The notes beneath the pieces are model-generated. The model was given only the letters and a program-made list of their open reading frames with translations. It had not been told where the DNA came from and did not search any database. A DNA stretch of 64,000 nt from G965205725 sp965205725. GTDB taxonomy: Bacteria; Pseudomonadota; Gammaproteobacteria; Pseudomonadales; Halieaceae. Every line of letters starts with the position of its first letter. The stretch's first letter is position 1. A program made the position numbers and the translations under genes. The stretch lies in contig OZ242189.1 of the NCBI GenBank assembly GCA_965205725.1, positions 2,666,001 to 2,730,000 on the forward strand, given 5' to 3'. Shown piece by piece: positions 49,292 to 59,092 of the stretch.

Positions 49292-51841
49292 CTAGAACAT
49301 GTACTTGGCGCGCACCCCGAACACTTCACCTTCGTCCATTAAATTGGAATGTGAGCCAGCCAGTACCGGTGTGTCAAAGCTCTGGGTTAATGCAGCCTCA
49401 TCAAAGATGTTGCGGCCATAAGCCATGACTTCCCAGGACTCAGCGCGCAGACCGACCCGCAGATTGACCTTGGTGTAGTCTGGAATCATGTCAATAGGGT
49501 CGCTGTCACCGGCTGAGCTATACTCGTCGCGGTAGTTGACCTCGCCGCTGACGAACAGATCCATGCTCTGCATCGGGTAGCTGTAGTCAAACAGGAGGGA
49601 GGCGCTCCAGTCAGAAGCGTACAGGGTAGGCTCACCGGAAAGGTCGTTGAAATCACCACCGGCATTGCCCGCTACGCCACACTGAGAGTTCGCATCCAAC
49701 TGAATCGCCGTACAGGGTGCGTCGGCGAAGTCCGAATACTCGGCATCGAGGTAGGCAACGTTCAGGCCCAGTTGCAGGTTGTTGGTGGCGGCCCAGCGAG
49801 CGTCAAGCTCCACTCCGCGAATTTCAGAGGCGCCCGCGTTGGTTACGGTGAAGCCAATGCCTTTGAAAATTGCAGTCTGTAGATTGTCGTATTCAGTGTA
49901 GAACGCGGCCCAGTTCAGTGTTACAGAGTTGTCAAACAAGGTGTGTTTGCCGCCGATCTCATAGGCATCCACGGTCTCGTCGTCAAACTCGAAGTCCTTA
50001 TTCGGCAGGGTTGTGTCGTAGCAATCGCTGGCGATGAAGGAGCCGTCCGCCTCTGGTGTACAGGGGAATTCGCCCAAATCCAGGCCGCCGGGCTCGCCGT
50101 CGTCAGCCGCGGTAAAGCCGCCAGACTTAAAGCCCTGGGAGAAGCTGGCATACAACATGCTGTCCTCGCCCACATCCCATTGCAGGTTGATCGACGGGAT
50201 CAGGTCATCGGTGCTGCGGTCGTCCGAATAATCGTAAGCATAGGTATTAAAGAAGCCCGCCTGAATGCTTGCCAACTGGAAGTTGTCGCTTGGGGTATCG
50301 TAGCCAGTGAGGTCGTCCACCAGAAACTGGGTGCTTCTAACGTCCTTTTCTTCCTTGGTGTAGCGCACACCCAGAGTAACCCGGAAAGCATCGGTTACAT
50401 TGAAGGTGCCCTGGGCAAATATGGCCCAGGATTCCGAGTCCAGATCGTAGCGGTGGTTGCGCCCCAGTTGATTCGCCCTATAAGAAAGCAGGGGGTCTGA
50501 AATCAGTGGCAGCAAACTGGTCACGCCTATATCGCGCAGCGGCACGCCGGGTAAAGCAGGGTTAACGGCATTGCCGGGCAGGTTGCCGAACAAGTCGCCA
50601 AATGAGGCGTCGACAGCAACCAGACGATCTACCGACAACTCACTCTTGTCGTAATAGGCACCGGCTACGAAGTCAAAGAATTCACCGCCGGGTGAGGCAA
50701 TGCGAATTTCCTGGCTGAATTGCTCGTAGGCCTGGTCGTCATCACGGGAGATGAACCGCAGTGGCAGCCAGTCTACATCGGCACCTGATTGCACCTCGTA
50801 TTCAGACCAGCCAGTCACCGCAGTCAGGGTGTAATCACCCGCCAGATAGTCGAGGTTTAATACAAAGTTGTCTATCTCGCCATCATCGCCATCGGGATAG
50901 CGGCCAAGACCGACGGTTGAATCACTGCCAAAGCCGTTGTCTTTAAAGGTTTCGAAATCCTGACCTGCGGAAGTCGCCAGCGCCGGGAAATTGACATCAA
51001 CCAGGGAATAGGCTGTGCTGGCAAATGCTGAACGGTTGGGGAACAGACTGTCCCGCCCTGCCGAGTCGAGGTATAGCCAGGTTGCGGACTGAGCGCCAAC
51101 GCGCTCTTCGTCTGAATGGCTGTATTTGACTTTCGCTATCAGACTGTCGTTGGGCTCCCAGACTAAAGAGATGCGGTATGCAGCCTCTTCAATTTCAGGC
51201 TCGTCGGTACCCAGGTAGGTATTTTCTACATAACCATCGGACTCGCGGTATTTAAAGGTAAAGCGGGCGCCGACAGTGTCGCTGAGTGAACCACCGACAA
51301 AACCCTCGGTGGTGAGGCCGCCGTTGGACTCTCCAGAAACGGCGATTTCTCCATTGAACTCATCGCCAGGGCTGGTAGAGGCAGACACAATGTTAATGGC
51401 GCCAGCGACGGTGTTGCGACCAAACAGGGTGCCCTGCGGGCCGCGCAGTACTTCTACTCGCTCCAGGTCAAGAAACGCATTGCGGTATTGACGGCCACGA
51501 CCCATATAAACGCCGTCTATATACATGCCGACAGATTGTTCAAAGCCCTGGTTGTTACCCGAGCCGACGCCGCGCATATAAATGTTGGTGTTCACCGGCG
51601 CGTTGGCGATATGCAGGTTGGGAACATAGTCGGCCAGGGCTGCCATGTTAGGAATGCCGGCTTCCTGAATTTGTTCGCCCTGCACGGCGGATACCGAGAT
51701 CGGTACATCTTGCAGACTTTCAGCTCTCTTCTGAGCGGTCACAATGACCTCTTCGAGTTGCTGGGTGTAGCCGACTTGCGCTGTCAGCATCAGCCCGATA
51801 GCTGTCGCCAGCGAGCGTTGCTTGAATGTAAAACTAGTCAT
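49292..51841 (-). CDS. TonB-dependent outer-membrane receptor 4
   Basis: 849 aa. The signal peptide ends near VGYTQQ, EEVIVTAQKRAESLQDVPIS is the TonB-box region, the plug motif is VEVLRGPQGTLFGRNTVAG and the C-terminus GVRAKYMF ends in Phe. GAGG is 7 bases before the ATG. It is outside the island and next to rpoD, so it is part of the host core. Ligand unknown. Confidence 0.93.
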   Translation of the reverse strand: MTSFTFKQRSLATAIGLMLTAQVGYTQQLEEVIVTAQKRAESLQDVPISVSAVQGEQIQEAGIPNMAALADYVPNLHIANAPVNTNIYMRGVGSGNNQGFEQSVGMYIDGVYMGRGRQYRNAFLDLERVEVLRGPQGTLFGRNTVAGAINIVSASTSPGDEFNGEIAVSGESNGGLTTEGFVGGSLSDTVGARFTFKYRESDGYVENTYLGTDEPEIEEAAYRISLVWEPNDSLIAKVKYSHSDEERVGAQSATWLYLDSAGRDSLFPNRSAFASTAYSLVDVNFPALATSAGQDFETFKDNGFGSDSTVGLGRYPDGDDGEIDNFVLNLDYLAGDYTLTAVTGWSEYEVQSGADVDWLPLRFISRDDDQAYEQFSQEIRIASPGGEFFDFVAGAYYDKSELSVDRLVAVDASFGDLFGNLPGNAVNPALPGVPLRDIGVTSLLPLISDPLLSYRANQLGRNHRYDLDSESWAIFAQGTFNVTDAFRVTLGVRYTKEEKDVRSTQFLVDDLTGYDTPSDNFQLASIQAGFFNTYAYDYSDDRSTDDLIPSINLQWDVGEDSMLYASFSQGFKSGGFTAADDGEPGGLDLGEFPCTPEADGSFIASDCYDTTLPNKDFEFDDETVDAYEIGGKHTLFDNSVTLNWAAFYTEYDNLQTAIFKGIGFTVTNAGASEIRGVELDARWAATNNLQLGLNVAYLDAEYSDFADAPCTAIQLDANSQCGVAGNAGGDFNDLSGEPTLYASDWSASLLFDYSYPMQSMDLFVSGEVNYRDEYSSAGDSDPIDMIPDYTKVNLRVGLRAESWEVMAYGRNIFDEAALTQSFDTPVLAGSHSNLMDEGEVFGVRAKYMF

Positions 51842-51857
51842 AAATTACCTCATTTTT

Positions 51858-51884
51858 ACTGATACGCCTGAACTGATACGCCTG
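51858..51884. repeat. Direct repeat upstream of TonB receptor 4
   Basis: ACTGATACGCCTG occurs twice with a 14-bp period just before the receptor's start codon (51841). It may be a regulator site. The rest of the gap to 52140 shows no gene. Confidence 0.5.
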
Positions 51885-52140
51885 GTTCAGGAGCCGAATG
51901 CCCAAATCCGACAGGCTCCTGGCGGGTAGTCAGGCATTAACTGTCACTTCGGGAAGTCTAGCATGGATGACAGAAAAGCAAACCCGCATCGAACACCCTT
52001 TTCGCCCTTGAAATACGCATGGATATAGCTAAAAACCGGGCTGATACCACAGGTTGCGCTGGTTGGGCGCTGGCTGGGCCGCGCAGAGAGAATTTGGCAA
52101 TTTGTCACAAATGTAAGATTTACCTGACCCTGATCCGTCC

Positions 52141-52467
52141 GTGGCGCGCATTGTGTGCGCTGTGTTAGATAGCATGGGCATTGCCCACGGCGGCTTGCTG
52201 GTCGCTTTCGCTGATGCGCTGTCAGGCATGAGTGTGTATCGGTTGACCCGTCTGGCTCCCATCACCGTTCGCCTGACCAGTGATTTTATCGCCAGTGCCA
52301 AACAGGGTGATTGGGTTGAAGGGCAGGCTGCGGTTGTTGAGGTAGACGCGAACCTGGTTTTCGTCAATGCCGATGTCTATGTTGCAGACCGAACCGTGCT
52401 GACTGCCCAGGGAGTTTTTAAGGCTCAGCGTCGAAATATGGCGGGCACAAAAAAAAGGGCCTTGTGA
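52141..52467 (+). CDS. PaaI-like hot-dog thioesterase, short N-terminus
   Basis: 108 aa from a GTG start. GIAHGGLLVAFADALSG is the hot-dog core helix of PaaI-type thioesterases, and ITVRLTSDFIASAKQGDWVEG the following strands. Family members have about 135-150 residues; some 30 N-terminal residues are missing, and a TAA stands 27 bases upstream, so the gene may be 5'-damaged. It would hydrolyse an acyl-CoA. Confidence 0.65.
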   Translation: MARIVCAVLDSMGIAHGGLLVAFADALSGMSVYRLTRLAPITVRLTSDFIASAKQGDWVEGQAAVVEVDANLVFVNADVYVADRTVLTAQGVFKAQRRNMAGTKKRAL

Positions 52468-52476
52468 GCCCCTTCT
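52448..52476 (-). terminator. Terminator after rpoD
   Basis: On the minus strand AAGGG...CCCTT stem with inner pairs and an eight-T run (52449-52456), 20-45 bp beyond the rpoD stop. It overlaps the end of the convergent thioesterase gene. Confidence 0.65.
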
Positions 52477-52492
52477 GAATATTTGCTGTTGC

Positions 52493-54304
52493 CTACTCGT
52501 CGAGAAAACTACGCAGGTGATCTGAGCGAGTGGGGTGGCGCAGCTTGCGCAGTGCCTTCGCTTCGATCTGACGAATACGTTCGCGAGTGACATCGAACTG
52601 CTTGCCCACCTCCTCAAGGGTGTGGTCAGTGTTCATGTCTATGCCGAAGCGCATGCGCAGTACTTTTGCTTCTCTTGCTGTCAGACCACCCAAAACATCC
52701 TTGGTGGCTTCATGCAGGCCAGAACCCGTGGCGGAATCGACCGGAGACGAGATGGTTGCATCTTCAATGAAATCACCTAGATGCGAATCTTCGTCATCGC
52801 CAATGGGAGTTTCCATAGAGATAGGCTCTTTGGCAATTTTGAGTACCTTGCGAACTTTTTCTTCCGGCATTTCCATGCGCTCGCCCAATTCTTCAGGCGT
52901 GGGCTCCCGGCCCATTTCCTGTAGCATCTGACGGCTGATCCGATTGAGTTTATTGATCGTTTCAATCATGTGCACCGGAATACGAATGGTGCGAGCCTGG
53001 TCGGCAATTGAGCGGGTGATTGCCTGACGAATCCACCAGGTTGCATAGGTGGAGAATTTGTAACCGCGGCGGTATTCAAACTTGTCTACTGCTTTCATAA
53101 GGCCGATATTGCCTTCCTGAATCAAGTCCAGGAATTGCAGGCCACGATTGGTGTACTTCTTGGCAATGGAAATAACCAGGCGCAGGTTGGCCTCAACCAT
53201 TTCTTTTTTGGCTCGGCGAGCCATGGCTTCACCCATGGACATACGCCGGTTGATTTCCTTGATTTCGACAACGGTCAGGCCGGACTGTTTTTCAATCCCG
53301 GCGATTTTACGCTGGGCGCGCAAGATGTTGCTTTTCTCTTCAAGCAGCCTTTTTGCGAATTCCTTTTTGCTGCGAGAATGCTTTCCAACCCACTTCAGGT
53401 CGCTCTCGCTGCCCTGGAAGCTGCTAATAAACTCTGGGCGAGGCATTTTGCAGGTGCGCACGCAAATGACCATGATTTCACGCTCTTGCTCGCGCACCCC
53501 CAGCAATGCCTGGCGGGCAGTGTCAGTCAAGGGATCAAAAACTCTTGGGGTGAGCTTCAGGAACTTGAATTTTTCGGCCAGGGCTGCCAGATCTTTCTGG
53601 GCAGCGGGGCTGCTGCGACCCTTGGAGGTGATGGTTTTTTCGGCTTTGTTGAAAGCACGCTTAATGGCAGAGAAGCGTTTTTTGGCCTCGACGGGATTGG
53701 GACCAGTATCGACTTCGTCGTCGTCTTTGTTTTTGCCAGCAGCTTCGGCGGCGGCAGCGGCTTCCTGCGCAGAGGGCACGTGATCGGCAGGGTTCAGGTA
53801 GCCAATCAAAATATCGGCAAGTTTGCGCTCTTCAGTGGTCACTTTGGCGTAATCGTCGAGAATGGACTTAACCGTTCCCGGATAGAATGCCAGCGCTGCC
53901 ATCAGTTCACGAACACCTTCTTCGATACGCTTGGCGATAACAATTTCGCCTTCGCGGGTCAGCAGCTCCACTGTCCCCATTTCACGCATGTACATCCGCA
54001 CCGGGTCGGTGGTGCGGCCGGCTTCTGTTTCTACCGCGGCCAACGCTGCGGCGGCTTCAGCAGCGGCAATATCGTCGGCAGAGCTGTCGCCTTCGGTAAT
54101 CAACAAGGTGTCGGTATCAGGGGCTACTTCAAAGACCTGTATGCCCATGTCGTTGATCATCTGGATAATGTCTTCAACCTGATCCGGGTCAGATATATCT
54201 TCGGGCAGATGGTCGTTAACCTCAGCATAGGTCAGGTACCCCTGTTCCTTGCCTGTGGCAATAAGATCCTTCAGACGGGATTGTTGCTGAACCACGTCAT
54301 TCAT
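52493..54304 (-). CDS. rpoD: RNA polymerase sigma-70 factor RpoD
   Basis: 603 aa from ATG 54302-54304 (an upstream frame to 54406 lacks family sequence). Region 1.1 at the N-terminus (QQQSRLKDLIATGKEQGYLTY), 2.3-2.4 as GLMKAVDKFEYRRGYKFSTYATWWIRQAI-like text (RRGYKFSTYATWWIRQAI) and region 4.2 VTRERIRQIEAKALRKLRHP. Primary housekeeping sigma. Last gene of the rpsU-yqeY-dnaG-rpoD operon, 200 bp after dnaG, so an internal promoter is likely. Confidence 0.97.
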   Translation of the reverse strand: MNDVVQQQSRLKDLIATGKEQGYLTYAEVNDHLPEDISDPDQVEDIIQMINDMGIQVFEVAPDTDTLLITEGDSSADDIAAAEAAAALAAVETEAGRTTDPVRMYMREMGTVELLTREGEIVIAKRIEEGVRELMAALAFYPGTVKSILDDYAKVTTEERKLADILIGYLNPADHVPSAQEAAAAAEAAGKNKDDDEVDTGPNPVEAKKRFSAIKRAFNKAEKTITSKGRSSPAAQKDLAALAEKFKFLKLTPRVFDPLTDTARQALLGVREQEREIMVICVRTCKMPRPEFISSFQGSESDLKWVGKHSRSKKEFAKRLLEEKSNILRAQRKIAGIEKQSGLTVVEIKEINRRMSMGEAMARRAKKEMVEANLRLVISIAKKYTNRGLQFLDLIQEGNIGLMKAVDKFEYRRGYKFSTYATWWIRQAITRSIADQARTIRIPVHMIETINKLNRISRQMLQEMGREPTPEELGERMEMPEEKVRKVLKIAKEPISMETPIGDDEDSHLGDFIEDATISSPVDSATGSGLHEATKDVLGGLTAREAKVLRMRFGIDMNTDHTLEEVGKQFDVTRERIRQIEAKALRKLRHPTRSDHLRSFLDE

Positions 54305-54504
54305 TAAGCGGGCACCTTTTGCTTGCTTGGGTCGGTATTCGGGTGGGCGTACAAAATGCAGCCGCACACTATAACCGAATTGTTCAATTTCGCACTCATA
54401 GCGCACTCATAAATAGCGGCGCATGGCAAGCGTTCAGGGCGCCATTTTTTACAGCTTCTTTTTACAGCTGCTTTGTTGCAGCTTCCTACAGCTTCCCTGA
54501 GACC

Positions 54505-56331
54505 TTACGTCCGCCGCTCTTCATTGCGACGCCGCATATCATCTAGTGTGCGGCGAGCTTCCAGCCTTTCCTGTTCGCTGATATCAGCGTAGTTCCTACC
54601 TTTGAGTTTGTCGACTTGGGCGTTCCATTTTTCTTGAATTGGCTGATTTAGCAGTGTCTTTATGGTGTCGGAAAACTCTTTTTCAATCCCTTCCGCCGGA
54701 ATGAGGCGCTCCTGGCTGGCCAGTTGTGTCAGCAGTTCACCGCCAGGCGTGTTGTACCAATGGCCCAGGATCATGGCGGTGGTGGATTCCGGCCGCTTTT
54801 GCAGTAACTCCAGCATATCCACCAGAAGACTGATTGCCTCGCCAGGCAGGTCTCGAAGCGCTTCAGTTTCGGAGACTTCGCTGGCCATGTCTGGCCGGTG
54901 TAGCAAAAGGGCCAATGCCGATTCGACCGGGTTGCGAAAATTACCAGGTCGCACGCGATGGCCCGCCAATGGGGCGCGCTGGCGTGGCTGGGCTGTCGCC
55001 GAACTCGCAGTCTGCCCATAATCCTGGTTGGGCGGCGGTTCGATATCGACAATGCCTTGCAGTTGTTTCGCATCCAGGCCGGTGCGTGAGGCCAGTTCAT
55101 TCAGCATCAGTTGCTTGTAGACGCCAGCGGGAATTTTACTGAGCAGGGGTGTCGCCAGCTTGCTCAGTCGCGCCCGCCCGTCCAGACTGTTTATGTCCAG
55201 ATTACTGGACAGGCTATCGAACAGGTACTGCTCCAGTGGCGCAGAGGATGCTATTAGCCTCTCAAAGTGCTCTGCACCTTGCTTGCGCACCAGGGTATCC
55301 GGGTCTTCCCCATCGGGTAAAAACAAAAAGCGTGCCTGGCGTCCATCCCGCATGGCGGGCAGGGCCGATTCCAGGGCCCGCTCAGCGGCTTTGCGCCCAG
55401 CAGCATCACCGTCGAAACAGAACACCACTTCCGGGCAAAGGCGGTAGATTTTCTCTAAATGGGTGGTGCTGGTAGCCGTTCCGAGCGTCGCTACCGCGTA
55501 GGCAATGCCATGCTGAGCCAGGGCAATAACGTCCATATACCCCTCAACTACCACGATTTTCTGCAATTGGCGATTGGCCTTGCGCGCCTGATAGAGTCCA
55601 TACAGTTCGCGGCCCTTGTGAAAAATTTCGGTCTCTGGTGAGTTCAGGTATTTGGGTTTGTCGTCGCCCAACACGCGCCCGCCAAAGGCGATTACGCGGC
55701 CGCGCTGATCGAGAATCGGAAATACGACACGCTGGCGGAATCGGTCGTAGCGACGCCCCTTTTCGTTTTCAACAACCATTCCCGTTTTAACGAGTTGCTG
55801 CCTGCGCTCCTCACTGGTTCCGAGGGCGTTGAGCAGGTTGTCCCAGCCAGGCGGGGCATAGCCCATGCCGTAATGCCTGGCTATTTCTCCGGTGAGACCG
55901 CGACCGCTCAGATAACTGACTGCTTCCTCGCGCTGGGGGTGCTGCTTTAATTGTTGCTGGTAAAAGTTTGCAGCCTCTTCCAGCAAGGGGTAAAGCTCGC
56001 GCTGCCCTTGCTGCGCGGGATGCGGTTCCTGTTCCCTTGGAACTTGCAGGCCCACCGAATCGGCGAGATTTTCCACAGCTTGAGGAAATTCCAGGTTTTC
56101 ATAATCCATGATGAAACCCAGGGCGTTACCGCCTGCACCGCAACCAAAGCAGTAAAAGAACTGTTTCTCGGGGTTAATACTGAAGGAGGGTGAATTTTCA
56201 TCGTGAAAAGGGCAGCGCGCGGAGTAATTCTTGCCGGTTTTCTTGAGCTTCACCCGGCGGTCAACGACCTCTACGATATCGACGCGGTCAAGTAGATCAT
56301 CAATAAAAGTTTGTGGTATCAGCCCGGCCAT
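54505..56331 (-). CDS. dnaG: DNA primase DnaG
   Basis: 608 aa. Zinc-binding CPFHDENSPSF and FYCFGCGAGG near the N-terminus, TOPRIM core with VVVEGYMDVIALAQHG and FDGDAAGRKAAERAL. The C-terminal DnaB-binding helicase-interaction domain is present but divergent. It makes RNA primers at the replication fork. Position between yqeY and rpoD is the classic macromolecular synthesis operon. Confidence 0.97.
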   Translation of the reverse strand: MAGLIPQTFIDDLLDRVDIVEVVDRRVKLKKTGKNYSARCPFHDENSPSFSINPEKQFFYCFGCGAGGNALGFIMDYENLEFPQAVENLADSVGLQVPREQEPHPAQQGQRELYPLLEEAANFYQQQLKQHPQREEAVSYLSGRGLTGEIARHYGMGYAPPGWDNLLNALGTSEERRQQLVKTGMVVENEKGRRYDRFRQRVVFPILDQRGRVIAFGGRVLGDDKPKYLNSPETEIFHKGRELYGLYQARKANRQLQKIVVVEGYMDVIALAQHGIAYAVATLGTATSTTHLEKIYRLCPEVVFCFDGDAAGRKAAERALESALPAMRDGRQARFLFLPDGEDPDTLVRKQGAEHFERLIASSAPLEQYLFDSLSSNLDINSLDGRARLSKLATPLLSKIPAGVYKQLMLNELASRTGLDAKQLQGIVDIEPPPNQDYGQTASSATAQPRQRAPLAGHRVRPGNFRNPVESALALLLHRPDMASEVSETEALRDLPGEAISLLVDMLELLQKRPESTTAMILGHWYNTPGGELLTQLASQERLIPAEGIEKEFSDTIKTLLNQPIQEKWNAQVDKLKGRNYADISEQERLEARRTLDDMRRRNEERRT

Positions 56332-56365
56332 AGTTTGAGCCTAGCACGGATTCTCGCTGCGGGGT

Positions 56366-56818
56366 TTAACTGAGGCGCTGTTTGACCAGTTGGCTGACCC
56401 GGCTCATATCTGCGCGGCCCTGCAACTTTGGTTTGAGCTGGCCCATTAGCGGGCCCATGGCCTGCATACCGGTGGCGTCAGTGCTGGCCAGTGCTTCGTC
56501 TATCAGCGCCAGAACCTCTTTTTCGGAAAGCTGTTCCGGCAGATATTCCTGAATAACGCCGATCTCAAATTCCTCTTGCCCGGCGAGTTCTTCGCGGTTG
56601 GCAGCGCGATACTGCTGGGCGGAATCGCGGCGCTGTTTCACCATTTTATCGAGCACGGCTACCACTTGCGCGTCGTCCAGATCAATGCGCTCGTCAACTT
56701 CTCTGCGTTTTATGTCGGCCTGAATCAGTCTTATTGTAGATAGGCGGGGCTTGTCTTTGGCTCTCATGGCCGCCTTCATGGCTGCCTGAATCGTGTTTTT
56801 CAGGGGTGAATGGCTCAT
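56366..56818 (-). CDS. yqeY: GatB/YqeY-domain protein
   Basis: 150 aa. IQAAMKAAMRAKDKPRLSTIRLI and KQRRDSAQQYRAANREELAGQE are typical of YqeY, and the C-terminal GPLMGQLKPKLQGRADMSRV matches the GatB tail. Role unclear; it may bind tRNA. 34 bp before dnaG, 3 bp after rpsU. Confidence 0.93.
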   Translation of the reverse strand: MSHSPLKNTIQAAMKAAMRAKDKPRLSTIRLIQADIKRREVDERIDLDDAQVVAVLDKMVKQRRDSAQQYRAANREELAGQEEFEIGVIQEYLPEQLSEKEVLALIDEALASTDATGMQAMGPLMGQLKPKLQGRADMSRVSQLVKQRLS

Positions 56819-56821
56819 CCC

Positions 56822-57037
56822 CTAGTACAGGCGAACCCGCTTCTTGTTCTCGCGGGAAACTTTTTTGGCGTGACGCTTTACCGCAGCAGCGGCAGCGCGC
56901 TTGCGCACAGTGGTGGGCTTTTCATAGTGTTCACGCTTGCGTACTTCAGCCAGTACGCCAGCCTTTTCGCAAGAGCGCTTGAAGCGGCGCAGAGCGATGT
57001 CAAAAGGCTCGTTTTCCTTGATCTTGATGTGCGGCAT
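56822..57037 (-). CDS. rpsU: 30S ribosomal protein S21
   Basis: 71 aa, basic. IKIKENEPFDIALRRFKRSCEKAG at the start and HYEKPTTVRKR are family hallmarks. First gene of the operon; divergent from tsaD with a 136-bp shared control region. Confidence 0.97.
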   Translation of the reverse strand: MPHIKIKENEPFDIALRRFKRSCEKAGVLAEVRKREHYEKPTTVRKRAAAAAVKRHAKKVSRENKKRVRLY

Positions 57038-57173
57038 TCAAACATTACCTGTTCGATAGTTCAGTGTGGGTTCAAGGCCAGTAAATACGCGGCCCAGAGC
57101 CGTAAAGGGCGCGCATTCTAAACCTATCGCGGGTATATTGCAAAGGGCATTATTGCTATATATTACGCGGCCT

Positions 57174-58241
57174 ATGTTAGTGCTTGGTATAGAGACATCC
57201 TGTGATGAAACCGGCATTGCGCTCTATGACAGTGAGCGTGGTTTGCTGGCGGATGCCCTGTACAGTCAAATCCCGGTGCATGAAGAGTACGGTGGCGTTG
57301 TGCCGGAACTGGCGTCTCGAGACCATGTGCGCAAGGCGTTGCCATTATTGCAGCAAGTGCTGGATGAGGCGTCGGTGACGGCCAAAGAGATTGGCGGCGT
57401 TGCCTACACTGCCGGCCCGGGTCTGGTTGGAGCCTTGCTGGTGGGCGCGACTTTGGCCAGGGCACTGGCATTTGGCTGGGGTGTTCCCGCTTTGGGAGTG
57501 CATCACATGGAAGGCCACCTGTTGGCCCCGATGTTAGAGCAAGAAAAGCCTGACTATCCCTTCATTGCGCTGCTCGTGTCGGGTGGCCATACCCAGTTGG
57601 TGCGTGTTGACGGCCTGGGACAATACAAATTACTTGGCGAATCACTGGATGATGCCGTTGGGGAGGCTTTCGACAAGGTTGCGACAATGCTGGGCCTGCC
57701 TTATCCCGGTGGGCCGCATGTGGCGAGGCTTGCGGAAAATGGTGATGGAGAGCGATTTGGCTTTCCCCGGCCGATGGTGAATCGCCCCGGTTTGGACTTT
57801 AGCTTCAGTGGTCTAAAGACCTTTACCCTGAATACGGTGCAGGCTGAAGGCGGGCGCGGGAATCTCTCTGAGCAAAGCAGTGCCGATATTGCAGATGCCT
57901 TTCAGTCTGCGGCAATTGATACCCTGGTGATTAAATGCCGCCGCGCCTTGCAGCAGCAACAACTTGACCGGTTGGTGATTGCCGGTGGTGTCAGCGCGAA
58001 CATTTGTCTGCGCGAGCGGCTGGAGAAGGCGCTGGCAAAAATAGAGACTCGTGTGTATTACGCGGCACCCCGTTTCTGTACGGATAATGGCGCCATGATT
58101 GCCTTCGCCGGTTGCCAGCGTCTGGTCGCTGGCGAGGTGGATGACATTGCAACGAGGGTGCGCCCGCGCTGGCCCATGGAAGAGCTGAATGCACCGCCTG
58201 CTAATGCACTGCGAGCTAATGTACAGCGAGAAAGGACATGA
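57174..58241 (+). CDS. tsaD: tRNA N6-threonylcarbamoyladenosine synthase TsaD
   Basis: 355 aa from ATG 57174 (the open frame extends upstream without family sequence). VLGIETSCDETGIALYD, metal-binding HHMEGHLLAP, LVSGGHTQLV and AGGVSANICLRERL are signatures. Transfers the threonylcarbamoyl group to A37 of ANN-decoding tRNAs with TsaB and TsaE. The stop overlaps folB by 4 bp. Confidence 0.97.
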   Translation: MLVLGIETSCDETGIALYDSERGLLADALYSQIPVHEEYGGVVPELASRDHVRKALPLLQQVLDEASVTAKEIGGVAYTAGPGLVGALLVGATLARALAFGWGVPALGVHHMEGHLLAPMLEQEKPDYPFIALLVSGGHTQLVRVDGLGQYKLLGESLDDAVGEAFDKVATMLGLPYPGGPHVARLAENGDGERFGFPRPMVNRPGLDFSFSGLKTFTLNTVQAEGGRGNLSEQSSADIADAFQSAAIDTLVIKCRRALQQQQLDRLVIAGGVSANICLRERLEKALAKIETRVYYAAPRFCTDNGAMIAFAGCQRLVAGEVDDIATRVRPRWPMEELNAPPANALRANVQRERT

Positions 58242-58600
58242 GTGGCGATATTGTCTATATCCGCGACCTGCGCATTGACACCTATATCGGCATCTATGAC
58301 TGGGAGCAGCAGGTGCGGCAGACGGTCTGTCTGAATATCGAGCTGGCGGCAGACATTGCTCGCACAGCGGCTGAAGATGACATAGGCGCCACGCTTGATT
58401 ATGCCGCCATCGCGCAGCGCTTGATTGAACATATTGACGGCCAGCACTTCCAGTTGCTGGAAACGCTGGCTGAACAGTGCGCGCAATTGATCATGGCTGA
58501 ATTCTCAGTGCCCTGGCTGCGCCTGCAATTAGGCAAACCCGACGCCGTTGCAGCCGCCAGCGATGTGGGCGTGATCATCGAGCGGGGCCAGCGCAGCTAA
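58238..58600 (+). CDS. folB: Dihydroneopterin aldolase FolB
   Basis: 120 aa. YIRDLRIDTYIGIYDWEQQVRQ at the start and LDYAAIAQRLIEHI are typical. Catalytic Glu near LLETLAEQCAQ and Lys near LGKPDAV. Folate pathway; overlaps tsaD and is followed immediately by folK. Confidence 0.94.
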   Translation: MSGDIVYIRDLRIDTYIGIYDWEQQVRQTVCLNIELAADIARTAAEDDIGATLDYAAIAQRLIEHIDGQHFQLLETLAEQCAQLIMAEFSVPWLRLQLGKPDAVAAASDVGVIIERGQRS

Positions 58601-59092
58601 ATGCCTCAGGTTTTTCTGAATCTGGGCAGCAATATAGAGCGCGAGTACCATTTGCGGGCAGGTGTTGCAGCGCTGACACAAGGATTCGGAGAATTGACGT
58701 GTTCATCGGTATACGAAAGCGACGCCGTGGGGTTTGCGGGCGATGCGTTCCTGAATATGGGGGTGGGTTTGGCGACCGGGTTACCTATTGGGCAATTGGC
58801 GGCGCAGTTGCGCCAGTTGGAGTACGCCTTTGGTCGTCCGCTGGACGCCACACGCTTCAGTGATCGAACGCTGGATATTGATATAGTGCTCTACGATGAT
58901 TTAGTTGGCGACTTTGCCGGGACTTTAGTGCCGAGACCCGAGCTGTTGGAAAACGCATTTTTCTTGGCGCCGATGGCGGAGCTGGCACCTGCGCTTGCGC
59001 ATCCTGTGACCGGCAAAATTTACTCAGAGTTATGGCGAGTTTACGACAGAGACCGGCAACCGCTGCGCATCGTCGATATCGCGTTCGATTAG
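58601..59092 (+). CDS. folK: HPPK (6-hydroxymethyl-dihydropterin pyrophosphokinase) FolK
   Basis: 163 aa. FLNLGSNIEREYHLRAGVAAL and TRFSDRTLDIDIVLYDD are family signatures; the latter supplies the Mg-binding Asp pair. It starts at the base after the folB stop. Catalyses the step after FolB. Confidence 0.94.
   Translation: MPQVFLNLGSNIEREYHLRAGVAALTQGFGELTCSSVYESDAVGFAGDAFLNMGVGLATGLPIGQLAAQLRQLEYAFGRPLDATRFSDRTLDIDIVLYDDLVGDFAGTLVPRPELLENAFFLAPMAELAPALAHPVTGKIYSELWRVYDRDRQPLRIVDIAFD

Noticed and set aside
53135..54307. 390-aa plus-strand ORF opposite rpoD
   Set aside because: Shadow of rpoD, whose domains are all in the minus frame.
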